Shown: in pieces, positions 1-7,667 of the stretch
Layout of the letters: each line of letters starts with the position of its first letter
Numbering within the stretch: position 1 is the first letter of the stretch
Source: an uncultured Spirochaetaceae bacterium
GTDB taxonomy: Bacteria > Spirochaetota > Spirochaetia > Sphaerochaetales > Sphaerochaetaceae
Direction: 5' to 3'
DNA length: 33,079 nucleotides
Assembly: GCA_944392975.1 (NCBI GenBank)
Contig: CALXYN010000021.1
Coordinates: 1-33,079 of the forward strand
The notes under the pieces: model-generated
What the model was told of the DNA's origin: nothing
Databases searched by the model: none
Seen by the model: only the letters and a program-made list of their open reading frames with translations
Position numbers and translations under genes: made by a program

Positions 1-76
1 TTTAATTCTCTCTTCCAGTGCGTACATCTATTCATCTTTCCTTTATTTCTAGGTCCAAGGTTTTGTCCGCACCTCC
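1..76. repeat. Terminal direct repeat, left copy (76 bp)
   Basis: Identical base for base to 33004-33079 and in the same orientation. It lies almost entirely within the IS end and stops one base short of the predicted IS terminus. A prefix-suffix identity of this kind arises when a contig closes on itself or when both ends enter the same repeat node. Confidence 0.95.
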
Positions 77-77
77 A
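1..77 (-). mobile_element. Partial IS3-family element (5' end of transposase and right terminal repeat)
   Basis: Bases 1-27 read on the minus strand encode the first nine residues (MYALEERIK) of the same transposase found complete at 31435-33030. Bases 28-77 are its upstream end. The terminus read inward is TGGAGGTGCGGACAAAACCT, starting with the TG typical of IS3 elements, which puts the outer end at 77. The rest of this copy lies to the left of the window. Bases 1-76 are identical to 33004-33079. Confidence 0.85.
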
Positions 78-230
78 GTTGGGGATTTCCTCTTGATAAA
101 ACACACGGATGAGTTAAGTATGGGGACTACAAAGAGGAACTCCTCAGAATTGAATCGGCTGATTTCAGAAGCTGGCCTGAAGGTACTCCTGAGCATATCT
201 TCGGTGATGTGTGACGGGGAGGCGGGGTAG
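78..230 (+). pseudogene. 3' remnant of an unidentified gene, cut by the IS
   Basis: An open frame runs out of the IS and ends at a TAG at 228-230, giving about 50 host-derived residues beginning VGDFLLIKHTDEL. The segment GTTKRNSSELNRLISEAGLK faintly resembles the C-terminal helix-strand of small-molecule methyltransferases (pattern xELxxLLxEAGF), but it is too short to assign. No start codon or ribosome site remains outside the IS. If real, the insertion removed the 5' part. A minus-strand frame across 32-247 is equally open, so even the strand is uncertain. Confidence 0.3.
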
Positions 231-457
231 GTACTCCGCCCTCTCAATCTCCGACAAATTCCATTAATTTCACACTATTTGGCAAAACTCGATACAATTG
301 GGCGAAATTCAGAGAGGGGTGGCTAAAATTTCTGGAGAAATACAGAAATTCCAAAGAGTTGCTTCAAAATCGTCAGTCCAAAAGCTGTTTTGGCATCACG
401 TCGGGCGTTCAATTCGCAACAACTTGTCCTATTAATTCTTTAAAGATAATAAAATAA
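231..457. other. Intergenic stretch, no gene seen
   Basis: No frame with a credible start and ribosome site, no tRNA fold and no clear repeat was found. It lies between the gene remnant and the terminator hairpin. Confidence 0.5.
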
Positions 458-491
458 GGAGCGGCTTCTTGAGATACCGCTCCTCTTTTTG
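458..491. terminator. Bidirectional intrinsic terminator
   Basis: A perfect 7-bp stem GGAGCGG/CCGCTCC (458-464 and 477-483) encloses a 12-nt loop. On the plus strand it is followed by TCTTTTT, which would end the left gene remnant. On the minus strand it is followed by TTATTTTATT, which would end the tRNA-Val transcript. Confidence 0.75.
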
Positions 492-528
492 TAAGAAAAG
501 GCTTTGTATTACCCCTTATGTCTTAAGA

Positions 529-600
529 TGGGCGCGAGCAGGATCGAACTGCTGACCCCTACCGTGTGAAGGTAATGCTCTCCCGCTGAGCTACGCGCCC
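529..600 (-). tRNA. tRNA-Val (anticodon CAC)
   Basis: The minus strand folds into a full 72-nt cloverleaf: acceptor GGGCGCG/CGCGCCC, D-stem GCTC/GAGC with a 7-nt loop, anticodon loop TTCACAC giving CAC (decodes GUG), a 5-nt variable loop, T-arm AGCAG-TTCGATC-CTGCT, and discriminator A at 529. CCA is not encoded and must be added after transcription. A promoter at 626-654 and a terminator at 458-491 make it an independent single-gene unit. Confidence 0.95.
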
Positions 601-625
601 GGATGAAGATTTAATCTTCTAGATT

Positions 626-654
626 CTTATAGATGAATCGTAATTCTTTGTAAA
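626..654 (-). promoter_or_regulatory. Promoter for tRNA-Val
   Basis: On the minus strand TTTACA (649-654) and TATAAG (626-631) are separated by 17 bp, close to the sigma-70 consensus. Transcription would start near 619, about 19 nt before the mature 5' end at 600. Confidence 0.65.
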
Positions 655-847
655 GAAGAAAACGGAAAAAACTACAAAATCTGTATATGTTTCTTATATT
701 TCTGGATAATCAAAACTAAAAGTTGGGTTGTAAATCCCAACTTATCTTTCATAATCAAGACAGATGACTGAGAAAGTTTTCTGCAGTGTTCACATTCTGA
801 TAGTGAATTGTAATGATGAAAATCATTCTTCACATTAGATAATAGAG

Positions 848-871
848 CAGGCCAGACATAAGCCTGGCCTG
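848..871 (-). terminator. Hairpin after the first lipoprotein gene
   Basis: An 8-bp perfect stem CAGGCCAG/CTGGCCTG with an 8-nt loop lies 24 nt past the stop codon. The following T-rich run on the minus strand is weak (CTCTATTATC), so it may be a transcript-end stabiliser rather than a strong terminator. Confidence 0.55.
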
Positions 872-895
872 GAAATACAGATGGTTATATGAGTT

Positions 896-2497
896 TTACT
901 TATTTATTGGATTTCCTTCTTCATCAAGTTCAACAACAGTATAGCCACCATTATTTATGATTTTAATTGAATCGGCTGCGGGATAATTAGATGCTCCCTT
1001 GTCAACAACAATTGCTTCATCGGAAATCAGCATTACACGAGAATCTCCTACAAGTCCGTTTTCTCTTCCATCGATGTGGTTGTTTATAATTCTTCCTCCC
1101 TGCATATCAAGTGAACCACCACGAAGAAGAATTCCAACGCCACCATTGATAATAAAAGTACCATCTGCGATATTTACAACTCCTTTATTAGCCATATAGA
1201 TTCCACATGCAATATATGGTCTTAAAACACCATCAATGGTTCTAAATGAAGAAATATTCCCTGTGAATGTTCCACCATTTATATTGATTGTATAGGATGG
1301 ATATTCAGAATTTACCCAAGCAGCCTCTGGTATTTTTGTTCCGTTTGTTCCAATAACTGCATTGTCTTCTGTTGTAAATGAGCCACCATTTACAGTAAGA
1401 ACTGAACCATGATAAACTCCGAGGCCAAATTCTCTTGCCTCAACAGTTACTCCAGAGTTTATCGTAACTTTTCCTGAGGCCCATGTATTTGTTTCAGGGT
1501 CATAAGTTCCTACATTTATACCATTTCCAACATCAGAAATATATGTACCGCCATTGATAATGGCTTCTGCAGCGTCGGTTATATGTACGACACCGTTTCC
1601 TTTTGTATGTACAGTCCCTGTGCCATTTATTGTCAAGAAAGCGTTGTTGCGTGCATAAATAGAATTTTTTTCAACTGTGGATTCTATATTGTGTCCGTTT
1701 AAATCGAGAGTAAGGGATTTATTATCAATAATTATTTGACTATCTGTAGTGACATCGCTTACAAGTCTGATTTCATTACCGCTAGTTGCATTATTTACTG
1801 CTTCATTGAGTGATTCATAGCCTGTTTTTGTTGTAATGTTCAGAGCAGCATACTTATCAGAGAGTGCTTCATCTCCAATAGAAACATCTGCTCCTGTTTC
1901 AGTTGAGATTTCAATAGCTAGCTTATCTGCATTTGAATTGTTTTCATTTATACGGATCTTAAGATTTGAAACTTCTCCGCTAATGTTTGCTGACGTTGCT
2001 GTTTCTCCAATCTCAATTACGGTTGCACCTCCAGATACTTCAAATCCATTGATTTCAATACGACCATTATTAACCGTTATTATTGAATTGAAATTCGAGG
2101 CGGCATCTGAACTTACTGAAGTTGTTAGATTGTTAATTCTCAGGTTTGCAGAATCAGAAACTTCAAAAAGAGTCTTGGAAGAGTTTGTTCTTGCTGAATT
2201 TATACTCGTGGAAGCTACAGTTGAGGAAGAAAAAGGAAATCTTGATTCTTCTATCTTCAGACTTCCTGAAATCTTCTTTGTTCCTTTGATAGTAATCGGG
2301 AAATAGCTGTCATCTGGATCAACCGTGAGGTTAAGCCTAGCTGAGGCTGTTTCACCTGACTGCATGAACAGTACGAGATCCTCGATATCTGTTATTTCTT
2401 GAGGTCTAAGGCTGTCCCAGTCGAATACGTACTGTGTACATGCTGTTACAGACAGAATGAGAAGTAAGGCTGCAATGGCAAGTAAATGCTTTTTCAT
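896..2497 (-). CDS. Surface lipoprotein with beta-helix-like repeats, paralogue 1
   Basis: Start chosen at 2497 (533 aa) because GGAGGACATCA precedes this ATG and the signal peptide begins here; the frame opens 19 codons further upstream without a ribosome site. Residues 1-20 form a lipoprotein signal ending in the lipobox VTAC, so Cys20 is the predicted lipid anchor. Residues of about 20-190 form a domain shared with the two neighbouring paralogues (motifs DLVLFMQ, NLTVDPDDSYFPITIKG, SIITVNNG). After about residue 240 come short repeating units such as LTLDLNGHN, LTINGTG, VTINSG, YTININGGTF, ILLRGG and LDMQGG, which resemble the rungs of a right-handed parallel beta-helix. No catalytic residues are recognised. 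The function is unknown; an exposed adhesin-like or glycan-contacting role is inference only. Confidence 0.75.
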   Translation of the reverse strand: MKKHLLAIAALLLILSVTACTQYVFDWDSLRPQEITDIEDLVLFMQSGETASARLNLTVDPDDSYFPITIKGTKKISGSLKIEESRFPFSSSTVASTSINSARTNSSKTLFEVSDSANLRINNLTTSVSSDAASNFNSIITVNNGRIEINGFEVSGGATVIEIGETATSANISGEVSNLKIRINENNSNADKLAIEISTETGADVSIGDEALSDKYAALNITTKTGYESLNEAVNNATSGNEIRLVSDVTTDSQIIIDNKSLTLDLNGHNIESTVEKNSIYARNNAFLTINGTGTVHTKGNGVVHITDAAEAIINGGTYISDVGNGINVGTYDPETNTWASGKVTINSGVTVEAREFGLGVYHGSVLTVNGGSFTTEDNAVIGTNGTKIPEAAWVNSEYPSYTININGGTFTGNISSFRTIDGVLRPYIACGIYMANKGVVNIADGTFIINGGVGILLRGGSLDMQGGRIINNHIDGRENGLVGDSRVMLISDEAIVVDKGASNYPAADSIKIINNGGYTVVELDEEGNPINK

Positions 2498-2544
2498 TGA
2501 TGTCCTCCATATTGAACTGTGACAGATTCTACTTAAAGGACTTT

Positions 2545-2578
2545 GATGTTTCAATGCGCATGCAAGGTTATTATTATA
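2545..2578 (-). promoter_or_regulatory. Promoter/leader of lipoprotein 1 with shared 13-bp element
   Basis: The minus strand has a TATAAT at 2573-2578 with no convincing -35 box. Downstream, 2545-2557 reads GCATTGAAACATC, ending 47 nt before the ATG. The same 13 bases occur 46 nt before the ATG of the second lipoprotein gene (4519-4531). Confidence 0.45.
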
Positions 2579-2742
2579 CTAGGAAGTGTTTCTATCTTGT
2601 TAGATTAGGGGTTAAAAATAGGAAAAACAGAAAACTTGAATATATCTTTTGGAAATTATATTAAGTGGTACGTGTTAGAGTGCACACTATGTGTTATTTA
2701 TAATCTAATTATTGTATTTGATAGGTTTTCTTTGTTCATATG
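2579..2742. other. Intergenic between lipoprotein genes 1 and 2
   Basis: AT-rich spacer with no gene. It lies between the terminator of lipoprotein gene 2 and the -10 box of lipoprotein gene 1. Confidence 0.4.
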
Positions 2743-2771
2743 AAAAACAGGCCAAACTTAATAGTCTGGCC
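2743..2771 (-). terminator. Intrinsic terminator of lipoprotein gene 2
   Basis: On the minus strand GGCCAGACT and AGTTTGGCC pair over 9 bp (one G-U) around the loop ATTA, followed by TGTTTTTC. This is a classic terminator, placed 22 nt after the stop codon. Confidence 0.8.
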
Positions 2772-2792
2772 CGTTACTTTACAGTTAATATA

Positions 2793-4472
2793 TTATTTTA
2801 TTGGATTTCCATCTGCATCCGCTGGAAGATTTGTTCCATTAAGATAACAGTTTTTACCGAAGTAAGTTATATTATTTGCATATTCATCTGCAATTGTCAG
2901 CTCTGCTCTATGTGTATCATCTGCTGCAAGATAAACAGGTACTGCATTTTTATAGTTGCAATCTTCGGCTACTGTGATTGAAGTGTTTTCCACTATGCAG
3001 ATTGATTCTGAAGGGTAGCCACCTCCATTTCTATTTCCAACCATGAGTGTCGCATATGGAACACCATTACCTTCATCCCATTGGCCTGCAAGTACATTAT
3101 CAAACATCCAACCATAAGATGTTTTGTTTCCGCCAATTAGTGTACTATTCTTTATTTCTGCTCTTGTTGCTCCTCTGACTATTACAGCTTGAGAACCACC
3201 AATAATAGTGGAATTGTCAATATTCAGTGTTCCAGCTACATTATAGAGAACAGCATTACTGTCAGAATCAGGGGTTGTATTTTTCAGAACACGAGAATCC
3301 ATTGGAATTCCAAGTTCTGATATTTTGTTTCCAACCTCAAGTAAGGAATTTGAAATTGTAATATTTACGCCGTTTGCGCTATTTGAAGCATTTGTTCCTA
3401 TTGCATAATATCCATAGACAAAAATTTCGGAATCCACAATTTTTATAGAAGCTGCGTCGTAGGCTGTCGTAATGCCTGTAACATTTGAATTAAGCGTAAC
3501 ATTATCAAGTGTAAGGTTTGCATATGTGTGTACCGTAATTCCGGAGTTTGTCACATCGGTATTGTTTAAATTGACTAAAAGAGTTCCATCACTGAATGTT
3601 GTACTTTCAGATTCCTGTACAGTATATCCTTTTTCCAGATTGATAACTAACGTGTGTCCATTCAGATTAACAACTGTTGAACCATCTTTTGAGGGAAGAC
3701 TGTAACCAGCTTCTGAAGTATCTGTATTTGTTATTACAATATCGTTGAGAAGTTTTGCCATTCCATATTGAGAAAGTGCTGCTTCAAGTTCTTGCTCTGT
3801 AGTAACATCAAATCCTCCGGAAATATCAGTTTGTGGAATATCTGGATTGTTATTGCTTATATTTTCAAAAATTATACTAGAGTCCACATTGTCCTCATCA
3901 ATATCAATCTTCCCTGGATTCGAGTTCTCTATTCTCACGTTCTCTGATGCAGTTTCTTCTCCGATGTAAAGACCAATAACAGCAGAGTTTTCGCTTATCT
4001 GGATGTTAAGCTTCTCTCCTCTGATTGTTCCGCCGCTAACCTCGATGACTGAATTGAATGATCTATCTGCACTGTCATCGACATTGATTGTGAGCGAATC
4101 GGATTCAAGGATTGCCCCAGTTCCGACAATAAAGAGATTCTTCAGTGAGTTTGCTCTTGTAGAAACGCTACCCGGGGGGGTAGCAGTTGAGGAAAAATAA
4201 ACTGCTCCTCTTGATTCTGCAACCTCTATCCTTCCAGAGATCTTCTTCGTTCCCTTGATCTCAATAGGGTAGCTGCTGGAAGTAGGGTCTATGGTGACGT
4301 TTACTCTTGCTGACTTTGATCCGTTATCAAGAAGGAAGAGCCTGAATTCCTCTTCCGATGTTATTGGCTTTCCTCCTGGAAGGAAGTCTTCCCAGTTGTA
4401 CTGATACTGGGTACAGGCCGTTGCAGCCAGAATAAGAAGGATGACTGCAAGTGCTGAAATGCATTTCTTCAT
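2793..4472 (-). CDS. Surface lipoprotein with beta-helix-like repeats, paralogue 2
   Basis: 559 aa; ATG at 4472 preceded by GGAGGATAATC. The signal peptide ends in ATAC, giving Cys20 as the lipid anchor, followed by TQYQYNWED. The N-terminal 190 residues match the paralogues (NVTIDPTSSSYPIEIKGTKK, FNSVIEVSGG, GLYIGEETAS). The C-terminal part has parallel-helix-like rungs: VVNLNGHTLVI, LTLDNVTLNSN, ITISNSLLEV, LNIDNSTIIGG, AEIKNSTLIGG. A run of seven Cs (on the coding strand) lies at about residue 97-99 (TPPGS) inside the shared domain. A downstream terminator and its own promoter suggest a single-gene transcript. Function unknown. Confidence 0.75.
   Translation of the reverse strand: MKKCISALAVILLILAATACTQYQYNWEDFLPGGKPITSEEEFRLFLLDNGSKSARVNVTIDPTSSSYPIEIKGTKKISGRIEVAESRGAVYFSSTATPPGSVSTRANSLKNLFIVGTGAILESDSLTINVDDSADRSFNSVIEVSGGTIRGEKLNIQISENSAVIGLYIGEETASENVRIENSNPGKIDIDEDNVDSSIIFENISNNNPDIPQTDISGGFDVTTEQELEAALSQYGMAKLLNDIVITNTDTSEAGYSLPSKDGSTVVNLNGHTLVINLEKGYTVQESESTTFSDGTLLVNLNNTDVTNSGITVHTYANLTLDNVTLNSNVTGITTAYDAASIKIVDSEIFVYGYYAIGTNASNSANGVNITISNSLLEVGNKISELGIPMDSRVLKNTTPDSDSNAVLYNVAGTLNIDNSTIIGGSQAVIVRGATRAEIKNSTLIGGNKTSYGWMFDNVLAGQWDEGNGVPYATLMVGNRNGGGYPSESICIVENTSITVAEDCNYKNAVPVYLAADDTHRAELTIADEYANNITYFGKNCYLNGTNLPADADGNPIK
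4167..4184. repeat. Homopolymer tract (G7/C7) inside an inverted repeat
   Basis: Seven Gs on the plus strand (4174-4180) are seven Cs in the coding sequence of lipoprotein 2. The tract is flanked by GCTACC (4167-4172) and GGTAGC (4179-4184). It is in frame here. Gain or loss of one base would truncate the protein shortly after the N-terminal domain. Confidence 0.6.
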
Positions 4473-4518
4473 GATTATCCTCCACGTAATCTACATAAAA
4501 TGATATATGCCGAAAGAA

Positions 4519-4542
4519 GATGTTTCAATGCAATAAAATATA
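4519..4542 (-). promoter_or_regulatory. Promoter/leader of lipoprotein 2
   Basis: The minus strand has TATATT at 4537-4542 as a probable -10, and the 13-bp element GCATTGAAACATC at 4519-4531 near the expected transcription start. It lies immediately beyond the terminator of lipoprotein gene 3, supporting a separate transcript. Confidence 0.45.
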
Positions 4543-4556
4543 CTTTGGTCGTTTTA

Positions 4557-4593
4557 AAAGAAAAAAGGGAATGCCCCTTTTCGAACATTCCCT
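4557..4593 (-). terminator. Intrinsic terminator of lipoprotein gene 3
   Basis: Minus-strand stem AGGGAATG/CATTCCCT (arms at 4586-4593 and 4566-4573, 8 bp) with a 12-nt loop, followed by a run of seven T and then CTTTT. It begins 23 nt after the stop codon. Confidence 0.8.
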
Positions 4594-4615
4594 GTTAAAA
4601 ATTATCGTTCTGATT

Positions 4616-6280
4616 TTAATTAAGTATAGTAATATCATCTACATCAGCGTCGTTTGTTTTTGTGTTGTAGAGATTCTCAACTTCGCAATCATCGCCTCTT
4701 CTTATAGATCCTTCTACAGTTACAGGCTCAGTTGCATTGTTCTGCCAGATATAAATTCCATGATACGATACAGGTGATTCTGCTCTGTTTGTTGAAGGAG
4801 CTTCAATTGTTACATTATCTAGTTTTGCTTTTGTTGAATATGCATAAGATGACCCAGAATTATTGTTTCCAAAAACTATTGCCGCTAGTGGAACTTGATT
4901 CCCCTGACCCCATGTTAAAATAAAATCTCTTGCATCATGGTCATTGCCAGTAGCTTTAAATTTAGAATTTCTTAAATCATAGTTTCCACCCCTTGCTATC
5001 ATAGCCTGTCTGTTTCCTATGATTGTTGAATCTTCAATAGTTACGTTTCCCTTTACATTGAAAAGTATTGTAGTAGAACAGGGGTCAGTTGGATCTCCAC
5101 AATTTTCTGTTGTTATAGTACTTCCGTATATTCCAATGGTAAGATCTTCAGATTCGGGACCGGTAGCATTTGTTCCTATTCCATAAAAACCACCAAAATC
5201 AAAATAGGAATCATAAATATTAACTGTCATTCTGTTATTGCAATTGGAAAGGAATATTCCGACTATATCTGATTTGTAATCAACATCATCAATGATAAGA
5301 GATGTATCTTCTGTTAATTCTATTGATGCTGTTTGAAGGTTCCAGTCCGCATCTTCTGACAATAACTGCATATTCAGATTACCGTTAGAAATCGAAAGTG
5401 TCTTTTCACCTTTTGGAAGATACCAACCGACATATGATGTCAATGTATGTCCATTTAAATCGATATCCAGGGATTTTATGATTTTCCATACATTAAAATG
5501 GAGAGTGCCAGAATTTTGGGTTTCTTTTTCCAGCACAGTTTGCCAATCTTTATATTCTGCTAAATCTTCATAAGTAATAGAAAAATCCTTGGTAAGGATT
5601 ACTTTTTCGTAATAAAAAAGATTGTAAAAGAAGTCCTCAGCATTTTCAGCATCGAATCTTGTTGTGATGTCATCCTGCGGAATGCTCGGGTTGTTTTCCG
5701 TTATATTATCAAGGATTTTATCTGATTCAGCATTTCCTTCATCGATAACAATTCTGATATTTGAATCATTTACGTCGATACTGGAAGCTGTTGCTTTTGG
5801 TCCAATTGAAAGACCTGTAACAGATTTTGAGGAAGTGAATGACTCTGCATTGAATTCACCTCCATTAACATAAATAATTGCGTTGATGCTGTCTGCCGCA
5901 TTGCTTGTAACGGAAGCTTCGAAATTTGTTACGCTTAGAGAGGCGTTGTCTGCAATTTCAAAGAGGTTAGTTGCACCTGCCTTTGTTGCATATGTTGTAA
6001 CAGATGAGAATGGGAACGGGAAAGGTGAATCTTCCTTGATTGTGATTTTTCCAGTAATTGTCTTATTACCATTGATTGTTATCGGTAAATAAGAGTTATC
6101 TGGGTCGATTGTGAGATTGACTTTTGCTGAGTCCTTCTCATGCTTCTGCATGAATTTCACAAGATCCTCAACTGTTGTGATTTCCTTGTCAGTTGGAAAT
6201 TCAAACACATACTGTGTACATGCTGTTACAGCAAAAATAAGAATAAGCGCTGTAACTGCAAGCATATGCTTAATTTTCAT
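4616..6280 (-). CDS. Surface lipoprotein with beta-helix-like repeats, paralogue 3
   Basis: 554 aa; ATG at 6280 chosen because CGGAGGGAGATA precedes it and the signal peptide MKIKHMLAVTALILIFAVTAC starts there. Lipid anchor predicted at the Cys of VTAC. The shared N-terminal domain is clear (EDLVKFMQ, NLTIDPDNSYLPITINGNK, NAIIYVNGGEF, GLSIGPKATAS). The C-terminal half again has repeat-like segments (LDIDLNGHTL, LSISNGNLNM, LIIDDVDYKS, VTIEDSTIIG), but its sequence differs strongly from the other two. The pattern is a conserved anchor domain with a diversifying distal part. It lies just downstream of the Cro/C1-like gene on the same strand. Function unknown. Confidence 0.75.
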   Translation of the reverse strand: MKIKHMLAVTALILIFAVTACTQYVFEFPTDKEITTVEDLVKFMQKHEKDSAKVNLTIDPDNSYLPITINGNKTITGKITIKEDSPFPFPFSSVTTYATKAGATNLFEIADNASLSVTNFEASVTSNAADSINAIIYVNGGEFNAESFTSSKSVTGLSIGPKATASSIDVNDSNIRIVIDEGNAESDKILDNITENNPSIPQDDITTRFDAENAEDFFYNLFYYEKVILTKDFSITYEDLAEYKDWQTVLEKETQNSGTLHFNVWKIIKSLDIDLNGHTLTSYVGWYLPKGEKTLSISNGNLNMQLLSEDADWNLQTASIELTEDTSLIIDDVDYKSDIVGIFLSNCNNRMTVNIYDSYFDFGGFYGIGTNATGPESEDLTIGIYGSTITTENCGDPTDPCSTTILFNVKGNVTIEDSTIIGNRQAMIARGGNYDLRNSKFKATGNDHDARDFILTWGQGNQVPLAAIVFGNNNSGSSYAYSTKAKLDNVTIEAPSTNRAESPVSYHGIYIWQNNATEPVTVEGSIRRGDDCEVENLYNTKTNDADVDDITILN

Positions 6281-6287
6281 TATCTCC

Positions 6288-6332
6288 CTCCGTAATGGAT
6301 AATTCATGAGAATTATACTCCAAATTACGGAG
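6288..6332 (-). promoter_or_regulatory. Nested inverted repeats over the promoter/ribosome site of lipoprotein 3
   Basis: Outer arms CTCCGTAAT (6288-6296) and ATTACGGAG (6324-6332), with an inner pair ATAATTC/GAATTAT (6299-6305, 6310-6316) around ATGA. On the minus strand the inner repeat contains GTATAAT, a probable -10, and the outer arm next to the gene contains CGGAG of the ribosome site. Either a dyad operator or, on a longer transcript, a hairpin masking the ribosome site. Confidence 0.5.
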
Positions 6333-6363
6333 AGTTGATAGTGAATTAAGCGTATCTTCCTGA

Positions 6364-6906
6364 TTATTCTTTCATTGGAGAAGGGCAGGGCAGGAACTTT
6401 ATCATCTCCGGCATGTCGCCATAAAGTTCGTAGTAGCGTTTGAATACATCGGAAACTTTTACACCCGCAGCCCTGCAGTATATTTCCACTAAACGCAGAC
6501 TTATTGTCTTTGCCTTGCTTCTGAAATCATTGGCTACACGTGTCTTGTCCCAGCCAAGAGTCTTGCTCAGCTGAGCTCGGCATTTTTCAGATCCAGTTGT
6601 CTCATGCATGAGCATTTGGATAACTCTCAGCAGAAGTTTACGTTCGTGTTTTATAGGTTTGAAATTCTCCGACGGCTCAAGATTCATCAGGGCATCAGGA
6701 CCTCCTTCCTCAAGTACCCGCAATAAATCATGTATGTTTATTCCCAGAGGATAGATAATGTCTTCGAACATATTCAGATAAACACCCCAGTAATCGACGG
6801 CAACACTTGATATGTACCCATATGAAAAACCAGGTAGTTTGTTCATGTTGTCATAACAGATGAGAATACAAAGCAACGCCTTCCTTGTAAAAATGGAAGA
6901 TTCCAT
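6364..6906 (-). CDS. Cro/C1-like (XRE) DNA-binding protein, putative regulator
   Basis: 180 aa; ATG at 6906 with AAAGGAGGTCGGA upstream, a strong ribosome site. The C-terminal part (about residues 111-156) fits a Cro/C1 helix-turn-helix pattern: AQLSKTLGWDKTRVANDF, then SLRLVEIYCRAAGVKVSDVF, matching the usual 'LAxxLGxSxxxxSxxExG...LxxIAxALGVxxxxLF' layout. Residues 1-100 are not recognised and may carry a sensing or dimerisation role. An A/T run containing TATATATA lies just before the ribosome site and could supply the -10. The closest gene downstream is lipoprotein 3, 83 nt away, which makes it a candidate regulator of the lipoprotein genes; that link is inferred from position only. Confidence 0.6.
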   Translation of the reverse strand: MESSIFTRKALLCILICYDNMNKLPGFSYGYISSVAVDYWGVYLNMFEDIIYPLGINIHDLLRVLEEGGPDALMNLEPSENFKPIKHERKLLLRVIQMLMHETTGSEKCRAQLSKTLGWDKTRVANDFRSKAKTISLRLVEIYCRAAGVKVSDVFKRYYELYGDMPEMIKFLPCPSPMKE

Positions 6907-7277
6907 TCCGACCTCCTTTTATATATATAGAAATGCTCTGATGCTTTATTCATTAAATCAATCAGGAAATCATCTGTTTTCATAAACAACTCCACAATAT
7001 TTGTACTGATTTGAGTCTTTTCGTAGGGCCTGCATCTTTTCCTGAAATAGTCAATGGAAGAATGGATATTTTAATCAGAAAGTCAGCACCATGCTCTTCT
7101 TTTACAGTACAGCATCTCTAGTATTTATCTGATTGTTGTCCTGTGGTAATGAATAGAAAGTATATACATTCTGTTTCACTGCCTTCATTCATTTATGAAT
7201 TCACTGAAAAATGTTCCAATCCTCATTTTTCAGAGGATTTCAGCATATGAAATTATAATTTAAGAGTGTTATGAACT
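6907..7277. other. 371-nt intergenic region with overlapping hairpins
   Basis: No gene. The stretch 7204-7239 contains two mutually exclusive stems: CTGAAAAATG/CATTTTTCAG (7204-7213 with 7224-7233, 10 bp perfect) and AATCCTC/GAGGATT (7218-7224 with 7233-7239). ATTCAT/ATGAAT at 7187-7200 is a further small dyad. The region is the 3' flank of the riboflavin kinase gene and the 5' flank of the Cro/C1-like gene. Confidence 0.45.
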
Positions 7278-7667
7278 TTAAGTTCGTATTTCATCTTTCA
7301 GAAGAAGTATAGCTCTTTCCATGTCTTTCCTGACCTGATTCCTTACTTCTTCCAGGCTATTCATTTTTCTGACAGGGCGCAGGAAATACATCACGCCGAG
7401 TGTCATAGTCTCTCCATAAATATCTTTGTCAAAATCGTGGATGTTCGTCTCTATTGTTTCTGTTCCGCTGTTATCAACGGTGGGTCGATGGCCGATGTTG
7501 GTCACACCTATATACTTCCCGCTTTTCAATGAGACTATGGATGCATAGACTCCCTCCGGTGGTATTTCAGAACCCCGGAGGGAGAGGTTTGCTGTCGGCA
7601 TGCCTACAGTCCTCCCCAGTCCTTTTCCATGTACTATTTTCCCTGTGAGTATGGCTATTTCCGTCAT
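7278..7667 (-). CDS. Stand-alone riboflavin kinase
   Basis: 129 aa. Phosphorylates riboflavin to FMN using ATP. The whole protein is the riboflavin kinase domain: GKIVHGKGLGRTVGMPTANL (residues 9-28, with the PTAN nucleotide/metal motif at 24-27), PPEGVYA, TNIGHRPT, ETNIHDF with the likely catalytic Glu73, and DIYG. Most bacterial homologues are the C-terminal half of bifunctional RibF (about 300 aa); the N-terminal FAD synthetase half is absent and no remnant precedes it. Its start overlaps the stop of the upstream FMN-binding protein by one base (TGATG), so the two are probably translationally coupled. Confidence 0.9.
   Translation of the reverse strand: MTEIAILTGKIVHGKGLGRTVGMPTANLSLRGSEIPPEGVYASIVSLKSGKYIGVTNIGHRPTVDNSGTETIETNIHDFDKDIYGETMTLGVMYFLRPVRKMNSLEEVRNQVRKDMERAILLLKDEIRT

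Noticed and set aside
32-247. A 71-aa minus-strand frame at the left end
   Set aside because: No ribosome site and it runs into the IS end; it is no better supported than the plus-strand remnant and neither matches a known protein.
896-6280. Autotransporter or CRISPR-type repeats in the lipoprotein block
   Set aside because: The repeats are loose protein-level rungs, not DNA repeats with spacers, and there is no C-terminal outer-membrane barrel.
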